NCBI GenBank assembly: GCA_963794265.1
Contig: CAWCDJ010000001.1
Coordinates: 1,488,001-1,552,000 of the forward strand
Source: CAWCDJ01 sp963794265
GTDB lineage: Bacteria; Acidobacteriota; Terriglobia; Bryobacterales; Bryobacteraceae
Direction: 5' to 3'
Length of the DNA: 64,000 nt
This document shows, one piece after another, positions 17,347 through 26,503 of this stretch. Positions within the stretch are counted from its first letter, which is position 1; each line of letters starts with the position of its first letter. The translations under genes were made by a program, and so were the position numbers. Under the pieces are notes generated by a model that saw only the letters and a list, made by a program, of their open reading frames with translations, ran no database searches and was not told where the DNA came from.

Positions 17347-18648
17347 TCACCGGTGATTCTTGTAGGCCAGGTCGAGCAGCTCCACAACGTGCATGACGCG
17401 CTGCTTCGACCCGTGCAGGCGAACGCCGGCTTCGAGCTGGAGTATGCAGCCAGGGTTGGCAGTGGCGATGATGGTCGCCTGCGTGGAATTCACGGTTTGC
17501 ATTTTGCTGGCCAGGATCGCGGCGGACATTTCGCTGTGGATGACATTGTAGATGCCGGCGCTGCCGCAGCAGATCTCGGCGCCGGGCAATTCGATAAAGG
17601 TCATCCCGGGAATGGCGGCCAGCAGTTTGCGCGGAGCGCCGCGAATGCCCTGCCCGTGCGCCAGATGGCAGGAATCCTGGTAGGTGACGGCGGCGTTGAC
17701 CGGGCCCATGTGCGGGTTCAGGTCGAGGGACCCCAGAAACTCGGTGATGTCGCGGACACGCCCCGCGAATTCACGGGCCCGGGCGGCATAGGCGGGGTCG
17801 TCTTCGAGCAGCTCTCCGTACTCCTTGAGCGTGGAGCCGCAGCCGGCCGCGTTGGAAATGATGGCCTCGAAATCGCCGGAGGCCAGGGCGTCGATATTGC
17901 GGCGGGCAAGCGCCTGGGCTTCCCCTTTGAGGCCGGAGTGGACGTGCAGGGCGCCGCAGCAGCCCTGTCCCTCGGGCACCACCACCTCACACCCGTTCCG
18001 CTGGAGCACCCGGACGGTGGCTTCATTGAGCCGCGCAAACGCCACATTCGCGATGCAGCCGGCCAGGAATGCCACACGATGCCGGCGCACCCCTTCGGCG
18101 GGAAAGGTCCGGCCAATCTGGCTGAAGAAGAAGGGCGGATCGGCCGAGGGCGCGAGCTGTTCGAGGTCGCCCAGGCGGCCGAGCAGTTTCAGGAAACCCA
18201 GTGCGCGCACCAGGCGCTTCATGCCGCTCGCTTCATAGAGGTACAGGAGCGAGCCGGCGGCAGTCATCCAGCCGCGCGACTCGAGCAGCCGTCCGAAAGC
18301 GAAGCGGTGAACGCGGCGCGCCACGGGGCTGCGGATTTTGAGAGCTTCAATCTGCGCCCGGGCGTCCTCGATCATGCGCCCGTAGGGGACGCCGGAGGGA
18401 CAAGCGGATTCGCATCCGCGGCAGGCCAGGCACAGCCCGATGTGCTCGATGTACGACGCGGTGACCGGCGCTCCATTGGCCACCTGCACCATCTGGTAGA
18501 CGCGTCCGCGCGGCGAATCCATCTCCAGCCCGAGCTCGCGGTAGGTGGGGCAGGCGTTCAGACACAAGCCGCAATGCACGCACCGGTCGAGATCGAACTG
18601 GCGCGGTCCGGTATGTTCGATGTCAGATACGACCGTAAAGCCGTCCAC
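17347..18648 (-). CDS. glcF: Glycolate oxidase iron-sulfur subunit
   Basis: 433 residues. Two ferredoxin-type clusters are encoded near the N-terminus (CVHCGLCLNACPTY and CLACRGCESACPSGV), followed by two cysteine-rich CCG domains (QGCCGALHVHSG and AEICCGSAGIYN). In GlcDEF the FeS subunit passes electrons from glycolate oxidation towards the quinone pool. The start overlaps the end of the glcE-like gene by 26 bases. The FAD catalytic subunit GlcD is not adjacent, so it must be elsewhere. Confidence 0.9.
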   Translation of the reverse strand: MDGFTVVSDIEHTGPRQFDLDRCVHCGLCLNACPTYRELGLEMDSPRGRVYQMVQVANGAPVTASYIEHIGLCLACRGCESACPSGVPYGRMIEDARAQIEALKIRSPVARRVHRFAFGRLLESRGWMTAAGSLLYLYEASGMKRLVRALGFLKLLGRLGDLEQLAPSADPPFFFSQIGRTFPAEGVRRHRVAFLAGCIANVAFARLNEATVRVLQRNGCEVVVPEGQGCCGALHVHSGLKGEAQALARRNIDALASGDFEAIISNAAGCGSTLKEYGELLEDDPAYAARAREFAGRVRDITEFLGSLDLNPHMGPVNAAVTYQDSCHLAHGQGIRGAPRKLLAAIPGMTFIELPGAEICCGSAGIYNVIHSEMSAAILASKMQTVNSTQATIIATANPGCILQLEAGVRLHGSKQRVMHVVELLDLAYKNHR

Positions 18649-19771
18649 GATTCAAAAACTCCCCCGGGTCGAACAGCCGCTTCACCCGGCGCATTAATTC
18701 CAGATCGCCGCCTGGCGCGGGCCACAACTCGAAATCCACTTGCCGGTCCTCCGGTGAGAATTCGAGCACCGCCTTGCGTCCATGCGAGGCCGCCCCGGCC
18801 AGCCACTCGGCCGCCGCGCTGGCTCGCTCGAAGTAGCCGTAGCAGACACCGGAACCGGCTCGCGCCAGGGCCGGCCCTTCGAACGATTCCATGGCCGCCC
18901 CCACTTCTTTCAGCGTACATGAGAGCCGCGCCACCGCGCCATTGGCGTAACGGTTGAGGAAGCGCGGGGTGAATTGGCCGATGTGCGACCACAGCTCCCG
19001 CTCGCGTTCGCCGTCGTAAGCCAACCCATCCCCGAGGGCCGCCAGCTCCCGTTCGTAGCGCTGGATGGCTTCGGAATTGCCGCCGGTGCGGATGGCTAGC
19101 ATCCACGCGCGGTTGCCCAGGGTGGCTGCGGCGGCCGGGTTCAGCAGGTCGATGGCGGCGGGCTGCAGGGCCCCGGACAGGATCCGGTTGCGGGCGGTGA
19201 CCGCCTCGGCGGGGGTGCGGAAGCTCAGCAGGAAGCTGCGCTCCAGCTCAGGCGCGGGCGTCACCTTGAAATTGACCACAGTCAGCGCGGCCAGCGTGCC
19301 GAACGAGCCGATCATGAGTTTGGCCATGTCCAGCCCGGCGACGTTCTTCACCACCATGCCACCGGAGCGGATCAGCTTGCCTTCCACCGTGGCGAACTCC
19401 ATCCCGATCACCATGTCGCGCGCCGTGCCGTAGAGCCGCCGGCGCGAGCCGCTGGAATTCGAGGCCACTACCCCGCCTACGGTGGCGGCGTCGGCGAAGG
19501 GCGGGTCCAGCGGCACCATCTGGCGGTTCGCCGCGAGAGCTCGCTCCAGCTCGTTCCAGGGCAGCCCGGCTTCGACGCTGATGGTTAGGTCGTGCGGCTC
19601 GTATTCGAGGATGCGGTCGAGGCGCGCGGTGGAGATGCACTCGTCCGGGTGCCGGACGGGCCCGGCCATGCGGTGCTTGGTGGAGTTGCCCGAAAGGGCG
19701 ATGATGCGCTCGTGCGAGGCCGCACGGCGTAGCGCTTCGGCGAGCTGTTCAGAGGTTTCGGGAGTCTGCAT
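18623..19771 (-). CDS. glcE: Glycolate oxidase FAD-binding subunit GlcE
   Basis: 382 residues from ATG 19771, which shares a base with the upstream stop (TGATG). The FAD_binding_4 (PCMH) domain is recognisable: RIIALSGNSTKH, LEYEPHDLTISVEAGLPW, PPFADAATVGGVVASNSSG, GMVVKNVAGLDMAKLMIGSFG. Length and the divergent first FAD motif fit GlcE rather than GlcD. It is coupled upstream to a four-helix membrane protein and downstream to glcF, so the three probably form one transcript. Confidence 0.88.
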   Translation of the reverse strand: MQTPETSEQLAEALRRAASHERIIALSGNSTKHRMAGPVRHPDECISTARLDRILEYEPHDLTISVEAGLPWNELERALAANRQMVPLDPPFADAATVGGVVASNSSGSRRRLYGTARDMVIGMEFATVEGKLIRSGGMVVKNVAGLDMAKLMIGSFGTLAALTVVNFKVTPAPELERSFLLSFRTPAEAVTARNRILSGALQPAAIDLLNPAAAATLGNRAWMLAIRTGGNSEAIQRYERELAALGDGLAYDGERERELWSHIGQFTPRFLNRYANGAVARLSCTLKEVGAAMESFEGPALARAGSGVCYGYFERASAAAEWLAGAASHGRKAVLEFSPEDRQVDFELWPAPGGDLELMRRVKRLFDPGEFLNRGRLYGRI

Positions 19772-20115
19772 CAGCGGAAGACGATCTGCCGCAGAACCCA
19801 GGTCAGCACCGTGAGAACCACGGAGCCAACGAGCGCGGGGATAAATCCCCGCACGCGGAATCCCGGCGTGAACAGGGCCGCGAGCCCCAGCAATGCGGCG
19901 TTGATAACCAGCAAAAACAACCCCAGCGTCAGAAAGATCAGCGGGAAGCTGAGGAATTTCAGAATCGGCCCGATCACCGCGTTCACCAGCCCGATGATCA
20001 CCGTCGCCAGCAGGGCCACGCCGAAATCGCGGACCTCGATCCCCGGGATGATCTTCGCCACGATCCACAGCGCCAGCGCGCTGAGCACCCAGCTTACCAG
20101 AATATGTAGCAGCAT
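19771..20115 (-). CDS. Phage holin superfamily IV-type small membrane protein
   Basis: 114 residues from ATG 20115; an ATG at 20148 would add 11 residues and overlap the divergent start at 20147. Four hydrophobic segments alternate with short loops (HILVSWVLSALALWIVAKIIPG, ALLATVIIGLVNAVIGPILKF, FLTLGLFLLVINAALLGLAAL, GSVVLTVLTWVLRQI). The GIEVRDFGVALLATVIIGLVNA region matches the widespread PF04020-type family. Despite the name these are rarely lysis proteins, and the function is unknown. Confidence 0.78.
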   Translation of the reverse strand: MLLHILVSWVLSALALWIVAKIIPGIEVRDFGVALLATVIIGLVNAVIGPILKFLSFPLIFLTLGLFLLVINAALLGLAALFTPGFRVRGFIPALVGSVVLTVLTWVLRQIVFR

Positions 20116-20146
20116 TTGGATGTCCGGATAGAGATAATGATAAGCC

Positions 20147-20860
20147 ATGGCGATGCTCTATGCCGGAACTTCCGGCTTTGCATACCCGGCCTGGAAGCCC
20201 GGGTTCTATCCGGCGAAGCTGCCCGCAAAACGATTTCTGGAGCATTACGCGGCGCGGCTCAACTCCGTAGAGATCAACTACACCTTCCGCCGACTGCCCT
20301 CCGCGGGTACCCTGAAGGCGTGGGTAGAGGCCACCCCCGCGGGATTCGTCTTCGCCGTGAAGGCGAATCAGCGGATCACCCATATCCGGCGGCTGCAGAA
20401 CGCGGAAGAGGCCACTGAACTGTTCTTCCGCATGATCGACCCGTTGCGGACCGCGCGCCGGCTGGGTCCGGTGCTGTTCCAGTTGCCGCCCCAGTTGAAA
20501 TGCGACGTGGAACGGCTCGCGGCCTATCTCGCGCTTCTGCCTCCTCAAATGCGGTACGCATTCGAGTTTCGGCACCCCTCCTGGCTCGTCGAGGAGGTCT
20601 ACAGCTTGCTTCGCGAGCGCAACGTCTCCTTATGCGTGGCCGAATCGGAGAAACTGGAGGTGCCGGAAGTGATCACCGCGGACTTCGTCTATTACCGGCT
20701 CCGCAAGCCCGAGTACACGGACGCCGATATCGACGCCATCGCCGCGCGAGCGCGCGAGTTGCTCGGAACCGGGCGGGACCTGTACCTGATGTTCAAGCAC
20801 GAAGAGACCCCCGCCGGGGCGCTCAATGCGGAGATGCTGCGGAAACGGGTGGGGGAATAG
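20147..20860 (+). CDS. DUF72-family TIM-barrel protein
   Basis: 237 residues with DUF72 motifs: YAGTSGFAYPAWKPGFYP at the start, FLEHYAARLNSVEINYTFRRLPS, FAVKANQRITHIRRL, LGPVLFQLPPQLKCD, and YAFEFRHPSW. Length is normal for the family, whose biochemical activity is not settled (YecE-like). The start lies 32 bases from the divergent membrane-protein start, so a shared promoter region around 20116-20146 is likely. A second ATG two codons in (20153) is also possible. Confidence 0.9.
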   Translation: MAMLYAGTSGFAYPAWKPGFYPAKLPAKRFLEHYAARLNSVEINYTFRRLPSAGTLKAWVEATPAGFVFAVKANQRITHIRRLQNAEEATELFFRMIDPLRTARRLGPVLFQLPPQLKCDVERLAAYLALLPPQMRYAFEFRHPSWLVEEVYSLLRERNVSLCVAESEKLEVPEVITADFVYYRLRKPEYTDADIDAIAARARELLGTGRDLYLMFKHEETPAGALNAEMLRKRVGE

Positions 20861-20901
20861 AGGCGGAGAACTAAGCGGCGTAAAGGCGAGGACGGCGGGG
20901 G

Positions 20902-21153
20902 TCAGCGGGAAGATAAAGGGTCGCGGATCAGGCCGCGGGCGGCCGAAAACGCATCCAGGCACGCGGCGCCGGGAACTTCAACGGCAGCGCCCACCCGCAT
21001 GGACGCCGTGTCGTAGTGGAACTTCTTGCCGCATTCCAGGCACGAAACATAGACCAGTCCCGCCGGCGTGCCGGGGCGGTGGACACGGGTGATCGGACGG
21101 GTCAGCTCCTTATGACGGCAGCCGAACAGCAGATCGAACAGTTTTGCAATCAT
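20902..21153 (-). CDS. Small zinc-ribbon-like conserved protein
   Basis: 83 residues from ATG 21153 (MIAKLFDLLFGCRHKELTRPITRV), then VYVSCLECGKKFHYDTASMRVG and a tail. Cysteines at the CRHKE and CLECGKKF sites could bind a metal ion, as in short zinc-ribbon proteins. No function is assigned. The upstream frame to 21222 lacks conserved look and was not used. It converges with the DUF72 gene, 41 bases away. Confidence 0.6.
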   Translation of the reverse strand: MIAKLFDLLFGCRHKELTRPITRVHRPGTPAGLVYVSCLECGKKFHYDTASMRVGAAVEVPGAACLDAFSAARGLIRDPLSSR

Positions 21154-21310
21154 GCGATTCCTAATCCAGACCGGTGGCCCGTGGTCTGTCCCGATTCTCC
21201 AACTGGTTGGAATCGGAATCAATACGCCAAAGGTTTAGGTGCGGGTAGTAAATCGGGTTAACAGAGTACGAAATCTTACTTAGGCGACGGATTTCTTGCC
21301 ACACGGCCGG

Positions 21311-23581
21311 TTAGTGCAGTGTATAGACGGTGTGGGTGCGGGTGGCGCGGTCGATCGTGAGGGTGACGTTGCCCCGTTTCTCGCCCGTTAGGCGGTCGGC
21401 GGGCAGGGGGGTGGTCTGGTCGATAGTCAGGACGTTTCCGGCCAGCGTGACGGTGCGCCGCCAATCGGCGGCGGTGAACTCCAGGCCGCTTCCGGCCGCG
21501 CGGATTTCGACCGGACCGCGTGCCGCCAAGGCGCCGGGCTCGGTGAGGAAGTTGGTGTTGGTGTCCTTCCAGGTGAATTCGAGCCAGCGGCCGCCGTCCT
21601 GCGGGGAAAAAACGGCGCGAATGCGGGCCGATTCCAGGATCCATTCGGGAGCACCGTCGTTATCCAGGTCGGCGGTCCAGGCGACGGTTTGGCCGCGGGG
21701 GAGCAGCACGGCGCGCATGGGGAGGTCGAGATCGGCGCCCCCCGTGACCCGAAGATGCCAGTCGCGAAGGCCCTGTCCGGCCGGGTCTTTGGCGAACACG
21801 CGGAAACTGGCCCGGCGCTCGGCGGTCGCGCCGATGCTGATGTCGAGCTGAGCCGGTAGGAAGTCCAGCCCATCGCCGAGCGGCCGTAGATGATAGGTCT
21901 GGATGGCGGGCGTGTTGTTGCGAATCGCGATTTCGATGTTGGTGCCGGCCTTGGGGTCGACAACCGCAACCGGAGGTTCCGAGACGAGCGTGGCCCGGGA
22001 GCCGAAATGCAGCTCCACCGCGTCATCCAGGCGGATCGAAGCCGGACGCAGCAACTGCACTCGGGCACGCCCAAGGGGCATCCCGTCGGCTTCCAGTGCG
22101 AGATTCGCGTAATCCCCGTGGATCTCGTCGGAGGGAACCGTCACCTGGTAATCGATCTCGTTGGGCGACTTGACGGTGCTTGTAGCCGTGAACCCCTCCG
22201 GCAGGCGCAGGCGCGACCGGCCGGCGACATCGGCGGAAGAGTAGATGGTGGAGACCAGGTTGGTCTGGCCGATGATGAGCCGGTGGGCCTCATTGAAGAA
22301 AGCCGAAGTATCGGGCTCCTCGATGGCGATGCCGATGCGGACGCGGTTGCCCGGCTCGGTCGAGGCGGGGATTTTGAGACGGGCGCGAAGCGTGTGGTCG
22401 TCCCAGTCGAAATCGATGGGCTTGCCTGCGGCCAGGTAAGGGCCGACGGGCTTGCGGGCCAGTTGAAGGATCACCTCGGCCGGGTCGGGCGCGGCGAATT
22501 CCATGGCCAAAATGCCGTTTTCAAACTCGATGTCGGTCAGCTCGGCCGTGGCGTAGATGATGTGCTCGGCGCCCGAGAAGTTCGAGCACTCGTGGCACAG
22601 GCCGTCGGGGCCGATCGAGACGGAGATCGGAAGCCATAAAGAATCGCCCGGGCGTACCGTGACTCCGGGAATGACCAGGATGCGCTTGCTGAAGGGCTCG
22701 AGAACACGGAGATCGTCGTGAAAAGGCTGCTTCCCTAAGTTCGTTACGATGACGGCGGAGGCGGCGGGCGAAGTGCGTTCCTCGGCGGAAACGGCTTCGG
22801 GGAACTTGCCCGCCAGGGGCTTCGGCAGGGTGGCGGGTTTGAGCCCGGGCAGCAGCGGGGCCCAGTGGCGGAGGAACGCGGCATCCCGCCGCAGGGCGCC
22901 GGTCGAGGAATGCTCACGGCCATCGAGGGCGACCGCGCCGTGCCGCAAGAGAGCACCGCCGTTGGGCGACCAGCCGTCCGGGTAGAGTTCGTCTTCCACC
23001 CCGGTCCACAGGATGGCGCCCCGGCCGGATACCAGGGCCGCGCGCGCGGCGGCGAGGGCGGAAGGATCGGAGGCGGGAATCGTGGCCACCAGTGCGGGTG
23101 GGGCGCCGGCATCGATGGCAAGAACGCGGCCCTCCACGAACTCGACCGGGCCGCCGTGGCTGGCAGTCTGGGTGGCCAGCAGGTGGTCCAGTTCCCTGAG
23201 CCAGGCGCGGCGTTGAGCAGCGTCCGCCGCTTCCGGCGCGCCGTCGCGCGGCCAGTCGGAGACCGGCGGCAGCGGGCGGATCCAGGCCCGGAGATCGAGC
23301 CGGCGAAGCATGCGGATCAGACCGGCAAGGTCGCGGCGCGGGCTGGTGCGGCCGGTGAAATCGAAATCGCCGGGCTTCAGTTCGTGCCAGTTCCACGGGA
23401 TCGGGAATTCGACGGTGCGGACGCCGATGGTTTTGAGCCAGACGAGCTCCCGCTCCCAGAACTGCCGCGGGTATGCGTAGTAGGGGAACTCGACCGCCTC
23501 CACCACCGGGGGCTTGGGCGCCAGCCCGGCCCAGGCCGGCGCGGCGGCGGCGAGCGCCACAAGCAGGGCGGCGAGTCGCAT
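21311..23581 (-). CDS. Secreted TIM-barrel glycoside-hydrolase-like protein (GH35/GH42 resemblance)
   Basis: 756 residues with a signal peptide (MRLAALLVALAAAAPAWAG). Residues 30-150 look like the start of a GH-A clan barrel: YYAYPRQFWERELVWLKTIGVRTVEFPIPWNWHE resembles beta-galactosidase openings. The C-terminal part is rich in beta strands, as in carbohydrate-binding or Ig-like modules. Acid/base glutamates could not be assigned with confidence, so activity is inferred only. Its ATG overlaps the stop of the DnaC-like gene (TGATG), giving a two-gene operon. Confidence 0.6.
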   Translation of the reverse strand: MRLAALLVALAAAAPAWAGLAPKPPVVEAVEFPYYAYPRQFWERELVWLKTIGVRTVEFPIPWNWHELKPGDFDFTGRTSPRRDLAGLIRMLRRLDLRAWIRPLPPVSDWPRDGAPEAADAAQRRAWLRELDHLLATQTASHGGPVEFVEGRVLAIDAGAPPALVATIPASDPSALAAARAALVSGRGAILWTGVEDELYPDGWSPNGGALLRHGAVALDGREHSSTGALRRDAAFLRHWAPLLPGLKPATLPKPLAGKFPEAVSAEERTSPAASAVIVTNLGKQPFHDDLRVLEPFSKRILVIPGVTVRPGDSLWLPISVSIGPDGLCHECSNFSGAEHIIYATAELTDIEFENGILAMEFAAPDPAEVILQLARKPVGPYLAAGKPIDFDWDDHTLRARLKIPASTEPGNRVRIGIAIEEPDTSAFFNEAHRLIIGQTNLVSTIYSSADVAGRSRLRLPEGFTATSTVKSPNEIDYQVTVPSDEIHGDYANLALEADGMPLGRARVQLLRPASIRLDDAVELHFGSRATLVSEPPVAVVDPKAGTNIEIAIRNNTPAIQTYHLRPLGDGLDFLPAQLDISIGATAERRASFRVFAKDPAGQGLRDWHLRVTGGADLDLPMRAVLLPRGQTVAWTADLDNDGAPEWILESARIRAVFSPQDGGRWLEFTWKDTNTNFLTEPGALAARGPVEIRAAGSGLEFTAADWRRTVTLAGNVLTIDQTTPLPADRLTGEKRGNVTLTIDRATRTHTVYTLH

Positions 23582-24354
23582 CAGAACTTTTTGGCCTTTC
23601 GCAGGCGATAATCCTCAACCTGGGGCATCCGCACCACCGTGCACATCTCGAAAAGGCGCGACCGGGCGCGCTGCCCGATGTGTTCGGCGAGCGTGCGGCG
23701 GTACTCGGTGCCCACGGGCGTCCGCTGCACCACGCTGCTGCCGGCATCCGCGTCCGGGAGGTTGGTGGTCGCGATCAGCGGCTTCCGGTTATTGCAGCGG
23801 TGGGTGATGATCGAGGTGATGGTGTCTTCTACCCAGTCGGTGACGCGGTGGGCGCCCAGATCGTCGAGCAGAAGCACTTCGGCATCCAGAGCCACGCGAT
23901 AGGCCTCCTTGTCGGCGGAATTGGAAGAGGCGTCGTAGCCGGAGCGGATGCGGTCGAGCAGGTTCTGGTAGTCGCAGAAGAGGCCTTCGAAGCCCTTTTC
24001 AATGACGCGGCGCAGCGCGGCGACCGCCAGGTGGGTCTTGCCGGTACCGGGTTCGCCGATCAGGAGCAGGCCCGGCCGGGCGTCGTCTGGGAAGTCGCGG
24101 GCATAGTTCCGCACGGTCACCATGATGGTGGAAAGCTGGGTGCGGGCGACCGGGTTGTCCGGGGGCAGGGCAAAATTGTCAAACGACGCGTTCCGGTAAA
24201 GCGGCGGGATCTGGGACCGCTCCTCGATGCGGGCGGCGCGGCCCTGGGATCGGCACTCGCATGGTTCGGCGCCGGAAACGGCGGCGCGTTCGATGATGAT
24301 CCAGCCGGTGCCTCCGCACTTCGGACAGACGGGTTCCGTGGCCATGGCTCCCAT
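23581..24354 (-). CDS. DnaC/IstB-like AAA+ ATPase
   Basis: 257 residues (or 254 from the ATG at 24345). An N-terminal zinc-finger-like segment (CPKCGGTGW, then CEC) precedes an AAA+ core: Walker A LIGEPGTGKTHLAVAAL (about 100-116), Walker B EVLLLDDLGAHR, sensor-1 LIATTNLP, and an arginine-finger region QRARSRLFEMC. This layout is that of helicase loaders DnaC/DnaI and of stand-alone DnaC-like proteins. No IstA transposase is nearby, so an IS21 origin is unlikely. Confidence 0.85.
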   Translation of the reverse strand: MGAMATEPVCPKCGGTGWIIIERAAVSGAEPCECRSQGRAARIEERSQIPPLYRNASFDNFALPPDNPVARTQLSTIMVTVRNYARDFPDDARPGLLLIGEPGTGKTHLAVAALRRVIEKGFEGLFCDYQNLLDRIRSGYDASSNSADKEAYRVALDAEVLLLDDLGAHRVTDWVEDTITSIITHRCNNRKPLIATTNLPDADAGSSVVQRTPVGTEYRRTLAEHIGQRARSRLFEMCTVVRMPQVEDYRLRKAKKF

Positions 24355-24420
24355 TATCGGTCAGACGGAGCGGAAGCAGGCGGGGTTTCGGGTCGCGATG
24401 CCGCCGGCGGGGGCGGCGGC

Positions 24421-24720
24421 TCAAGCCGACTGACTCAGCACCACAATTGCGATCAGCAACACAAATGAGGATACCGATCCCCCCAGCGCAAATCCGTAGC
24501 TCTCTCGATCGTATAGCAGCGCGCTTGGATGGTGAGCGCCGCCGAAGCGTAGCTGAATCGCCCGGATCGTGCAGAATAAGGTCCAGGTAACCAGCAGCGC
24601 GGGAACCGCGAACATCGTCAGGCGGAAGTCAACCAGAAACCCGATCAGGACCGCCGAGGTATACGCTGCAATCGAAATCGACATTGCCTTGCAGAAGCTC
24701 CGCCGCATCTCCTGGCGCAC
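24421..24720 (-). CDS. Small membrane protein, unknown function
   Basis: 99 residues with three hydrophobic stretches (AMSISIAAYTSAVLIGFLVD, LTMFAVPALLVTWTLFCTI, GGSVSSFVLLIAIVVLS). No family is recognised. It lies 67 bases upstream of the DnaC-like gene on the same strand. Its base composition is noticeably less GC-rich than its neighbours, which could mark later arrival. Confidence 0.5.
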   Translation of the reverse strand: MRQEMRRSFCKAMSISIAAYTSAVLIGFLVDFRLTMFAVPALLVTWTLFCTIRAIQLRFGGAHHPSALLYDRESYGFALGGSVSSFVLLIAIVVLSQSA

Positions 24721-24857
24721 CTCAGAAACGATAGCCTATCAGATATCGTTGTCCGATAAAACCCCTGGCCGCCGCTTCTTTGGCGGCAACGATCCGTGCT
24801 CCTTAGGGTGAACGCGGCGAACCGTTTTTCTCCATTCGAATCGCTGTATAATCGCAC

Positions 24858-25370
24858 ATGCAAGGAATACCCTTGAGCACAATTGTGCTCGGCTCGCTGT
24901 TGCTCATCTCGGCCCGCTCAGGAGGACAGGAAGTGCCATCTCCGCAACCTGAAAAGTCGAAGCCGCCTGTCAAAATGGAGCAGCGCGGTCGCATCCTCGG
25001 AATCGGCGGTGTCTTCTTCAAATCCGCGAATCGCGATCAGATGCGCGAATGGTATTCGAAGCATCTTGGACTCGCTGACAAAGGCCAGGGCGTGATGCTT
25101 CCGTGGCGCGAACACGACGACCCGCAAAAGGAACACGTTACAGTTTGGACTATTTTTCCCGCCTCCACTGACTATTTCGATCCCAGCCACGCACCGTTCA
25201 TGGTCAACTACATCGTGGACGATCTGGATGCTTTGCTCGACCGATTGAAACAAGAGGGAGTAAAGATTGACGCCAAACGAATGGATGAATCCTACGGCCG
25301 CTTTGCCTGGATCTATGACCTGGATGGGAATAAGATTGAGCTCTGGCAGCCGGCGTCCGCAAAGCCCTAA
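24858..25370 (+). CDS. VOC/glyoxalase-superfamily protein with N-terminal signal
   Basis: 170 residues. The first 25 residues look like an export signal (LSTIVLGSLLLISARSGG). The body is one glyoxalase/VOC fold: GGVFFKSANRDQMREWYSKHLGL, FMVNYIVDDLDALLDRLKQEGV and WIYDLDGNKIELWQP, whose last Glu is at the usual metal-ligand site. Cytoplasmic VOC proteins are the rule, so a signal peptide would be unusual. The start at 24858 could be replaced by ATG 24975 (MEQRGRILG), which would give a normal-size cytoplasmic VOC protein. Confidence 0.8.
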   Translation: MQGIPLSTIVLGSLLLISARSGGQEVPSPQPEKSKPPVKMEQRGRILGIGGVFFKSANRDQMREWYSKHLGLADKGQGVMLPWREHDDPQKEHVTVWTIFPASTDYFDPSHAPFMVNYIVDDLDALLDRLKQEGVKIDAKRMDESYGRFAWIYDLDGNKIELWQPASAKP

Positions 25371-25736
25371 GGGCCTTCCACCGCAGCAGAGCGTCAGGTC
25401 GCCGACATCTCGGCCGGCCTTAAGGTAAGTTCGTCTGTACGCGCGGCCGATCCGAAGCAAGGCTCGATGGGAACGTTCCATCAAAATCATAGCGACCCCG
25501 CGTACAAAGAACCTCCGGGTCGCGACCGCTGGCTGGCCCCGGTGCGCCAATCCACTCCGCAGGTCTATTGTTCCCCATTGCAGTGAATCCTCTCGGCCGC
25601 AACCACATCTGTGCTAATATGGGTACGTCTTTGCCAGTCCCGCCTATTGCGCACGCTCCCACATTGCTCGGTGTACAGCACCGCTCCTATTTGGTCTTGC
25701 CCGTTCGCTGTTCTGCAAATTCAGAAAGAAGTTAAA
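25371..25736. other. Intergenic gap without recognised gene
   Basis: This 366-base stretch between the VOC and RRM genes contains no convincing reading frame. It is less GC-rich towards 25740 and probably carries the promoter and leader of the RRM gene. I see no tRNA, repeat or clear hairpin. Confidence 0.4.
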
Positions 25737-26045
25737 GTGAAGAATATTTTTGTAGGTAACCTCAGTTTCGGAACCACGGAGAACACCGTGCGTTCCATGT
25801 TCGAATCATACGGCTCGGTCGACCGTGTTAACATCGTGACCGACCGTGATACGGGACAAGCCAGGGGCTTCGCGTTTGTCGAAATGAGCGTGGACACCGA
25901 AGGGAACGCTGCAATCAGCGGCCTAAACGGCAGAGACGTCGATGGCCGAACGCTGAACGTTAACGAAGCTCGTCCGAAAGCGGAACGCGGATCGGGCGGC
26001 GGGTATCGCGGCAACGGCGGCGGCTCGCGGCAAAGCCGCTGGTAA
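25737..26045 (+). CDS. Single-RRM RNA-binding protein
   Basis: 102 residues from GTG 25737. RNP2 is IFVGNL (residues 4-9) and RNP1 is RGFAFVEM (about 42-49); a Gly/Arg-rich tail (GSGGGYRGNGGGSRQSRW) follows. Such glycine-rich RRM proteins bind single-stranded RNA and are often cold-induced in bacteria. A close paralogue is at 54150 with the same architecture and an ATG start. It lies just upstream of infA, fitting a translation or RNA role. Confidence 0.9.
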   Translation: MKNIFVGNLSFGTTENTVRSMFESYGSVDRVNIVTDRDTGQARGFAFVEMSVDTEGNAAISGLNGRDVDGRTLNVNEARPKAERGSGGGYRGNGGGSRQSRW

Positions 26046-26057
26046 AGTCTTGATTTG

Positions 26058-26098
26058 GAACGGGGCGCGGTACCGAACGTGCCACAGCCCCGTTCTTT
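26058..26098 (+). terminator. Possible rho-independent terminator after the RRM gene
   Basis: GAACGGGGC (26058-26066) pairs perfectly with GCCCCGTTC (26087-26095) around a 20-base loop, followed by TTTA. The T-run is short, so termination may be partial. It lies between the RRM stop and the infA start. Confidence 0.5.
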
Positions 26099-26122
26099 AC
26101 CGCATTATATAAAGAAAAAAAA

Positions 26123-26341
26123 TTGCCAAAAGAAGATGCAATTGAAGTTATGGGCAAGGTGGTCGAGAAGTTCAAGGCTGGAATGTTCTCCATCGAGCTC
26201 GATTTAGGAAAGACCGTCCTCGCGACAATGGCCGGAAGGCTCCGGCGGAACCGCATCAAGATCATGAACGGTGATAGAGTCTCACTGGAACTGTCACCAT
26301 ATGACTTGACGAAGGGCCGGATCACGTACCGGCACAGATGA
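26123..26341 (+). CDS. infA: Translation initiation factor IF-1
   Basis: 72 residues, the usual IF-1 length, covering the OB fold: AIEVMGKVVEKFKAGMFSIELDLGKTVLATMAGRLRRNRIKI-type strands, then NGDRVSLELSPYDLTKGRITYRHR, which is the standard IF-1 ending. IF-1 blocks the ribosomal A site during initiation. The frame opens with TTG after an A-rich stretch instead of a purine Shine-Dalgarno; another start is not available without losing conserved residues. It is outside the usual secY-infA-rpmJ ribosomal context, as for accessory infA copies. Confidence 0.9.
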   Translation: MPKEDAIEVMGKVVEKFKAGMFSIELDLGKTVLATMAGRLRRNRIKIMNGDRVSLELSPYDLTKGRITYRHR

Positions 26342-26503
26342 TTTCCTCCCACGGCTAATCCCGGAAGCTGCGGTTTGTTTGCGATCGAAAGATCACTCAT
26401 ACCGGCGGGCGGCACCGTTTCTTTGCCTGACGGCGCTCCACATGGACCGTCACGCATTCCAGAAGTCGCTGGTCTCAGCTATCCGTCAACCCACAGAGAA
26501 TCC

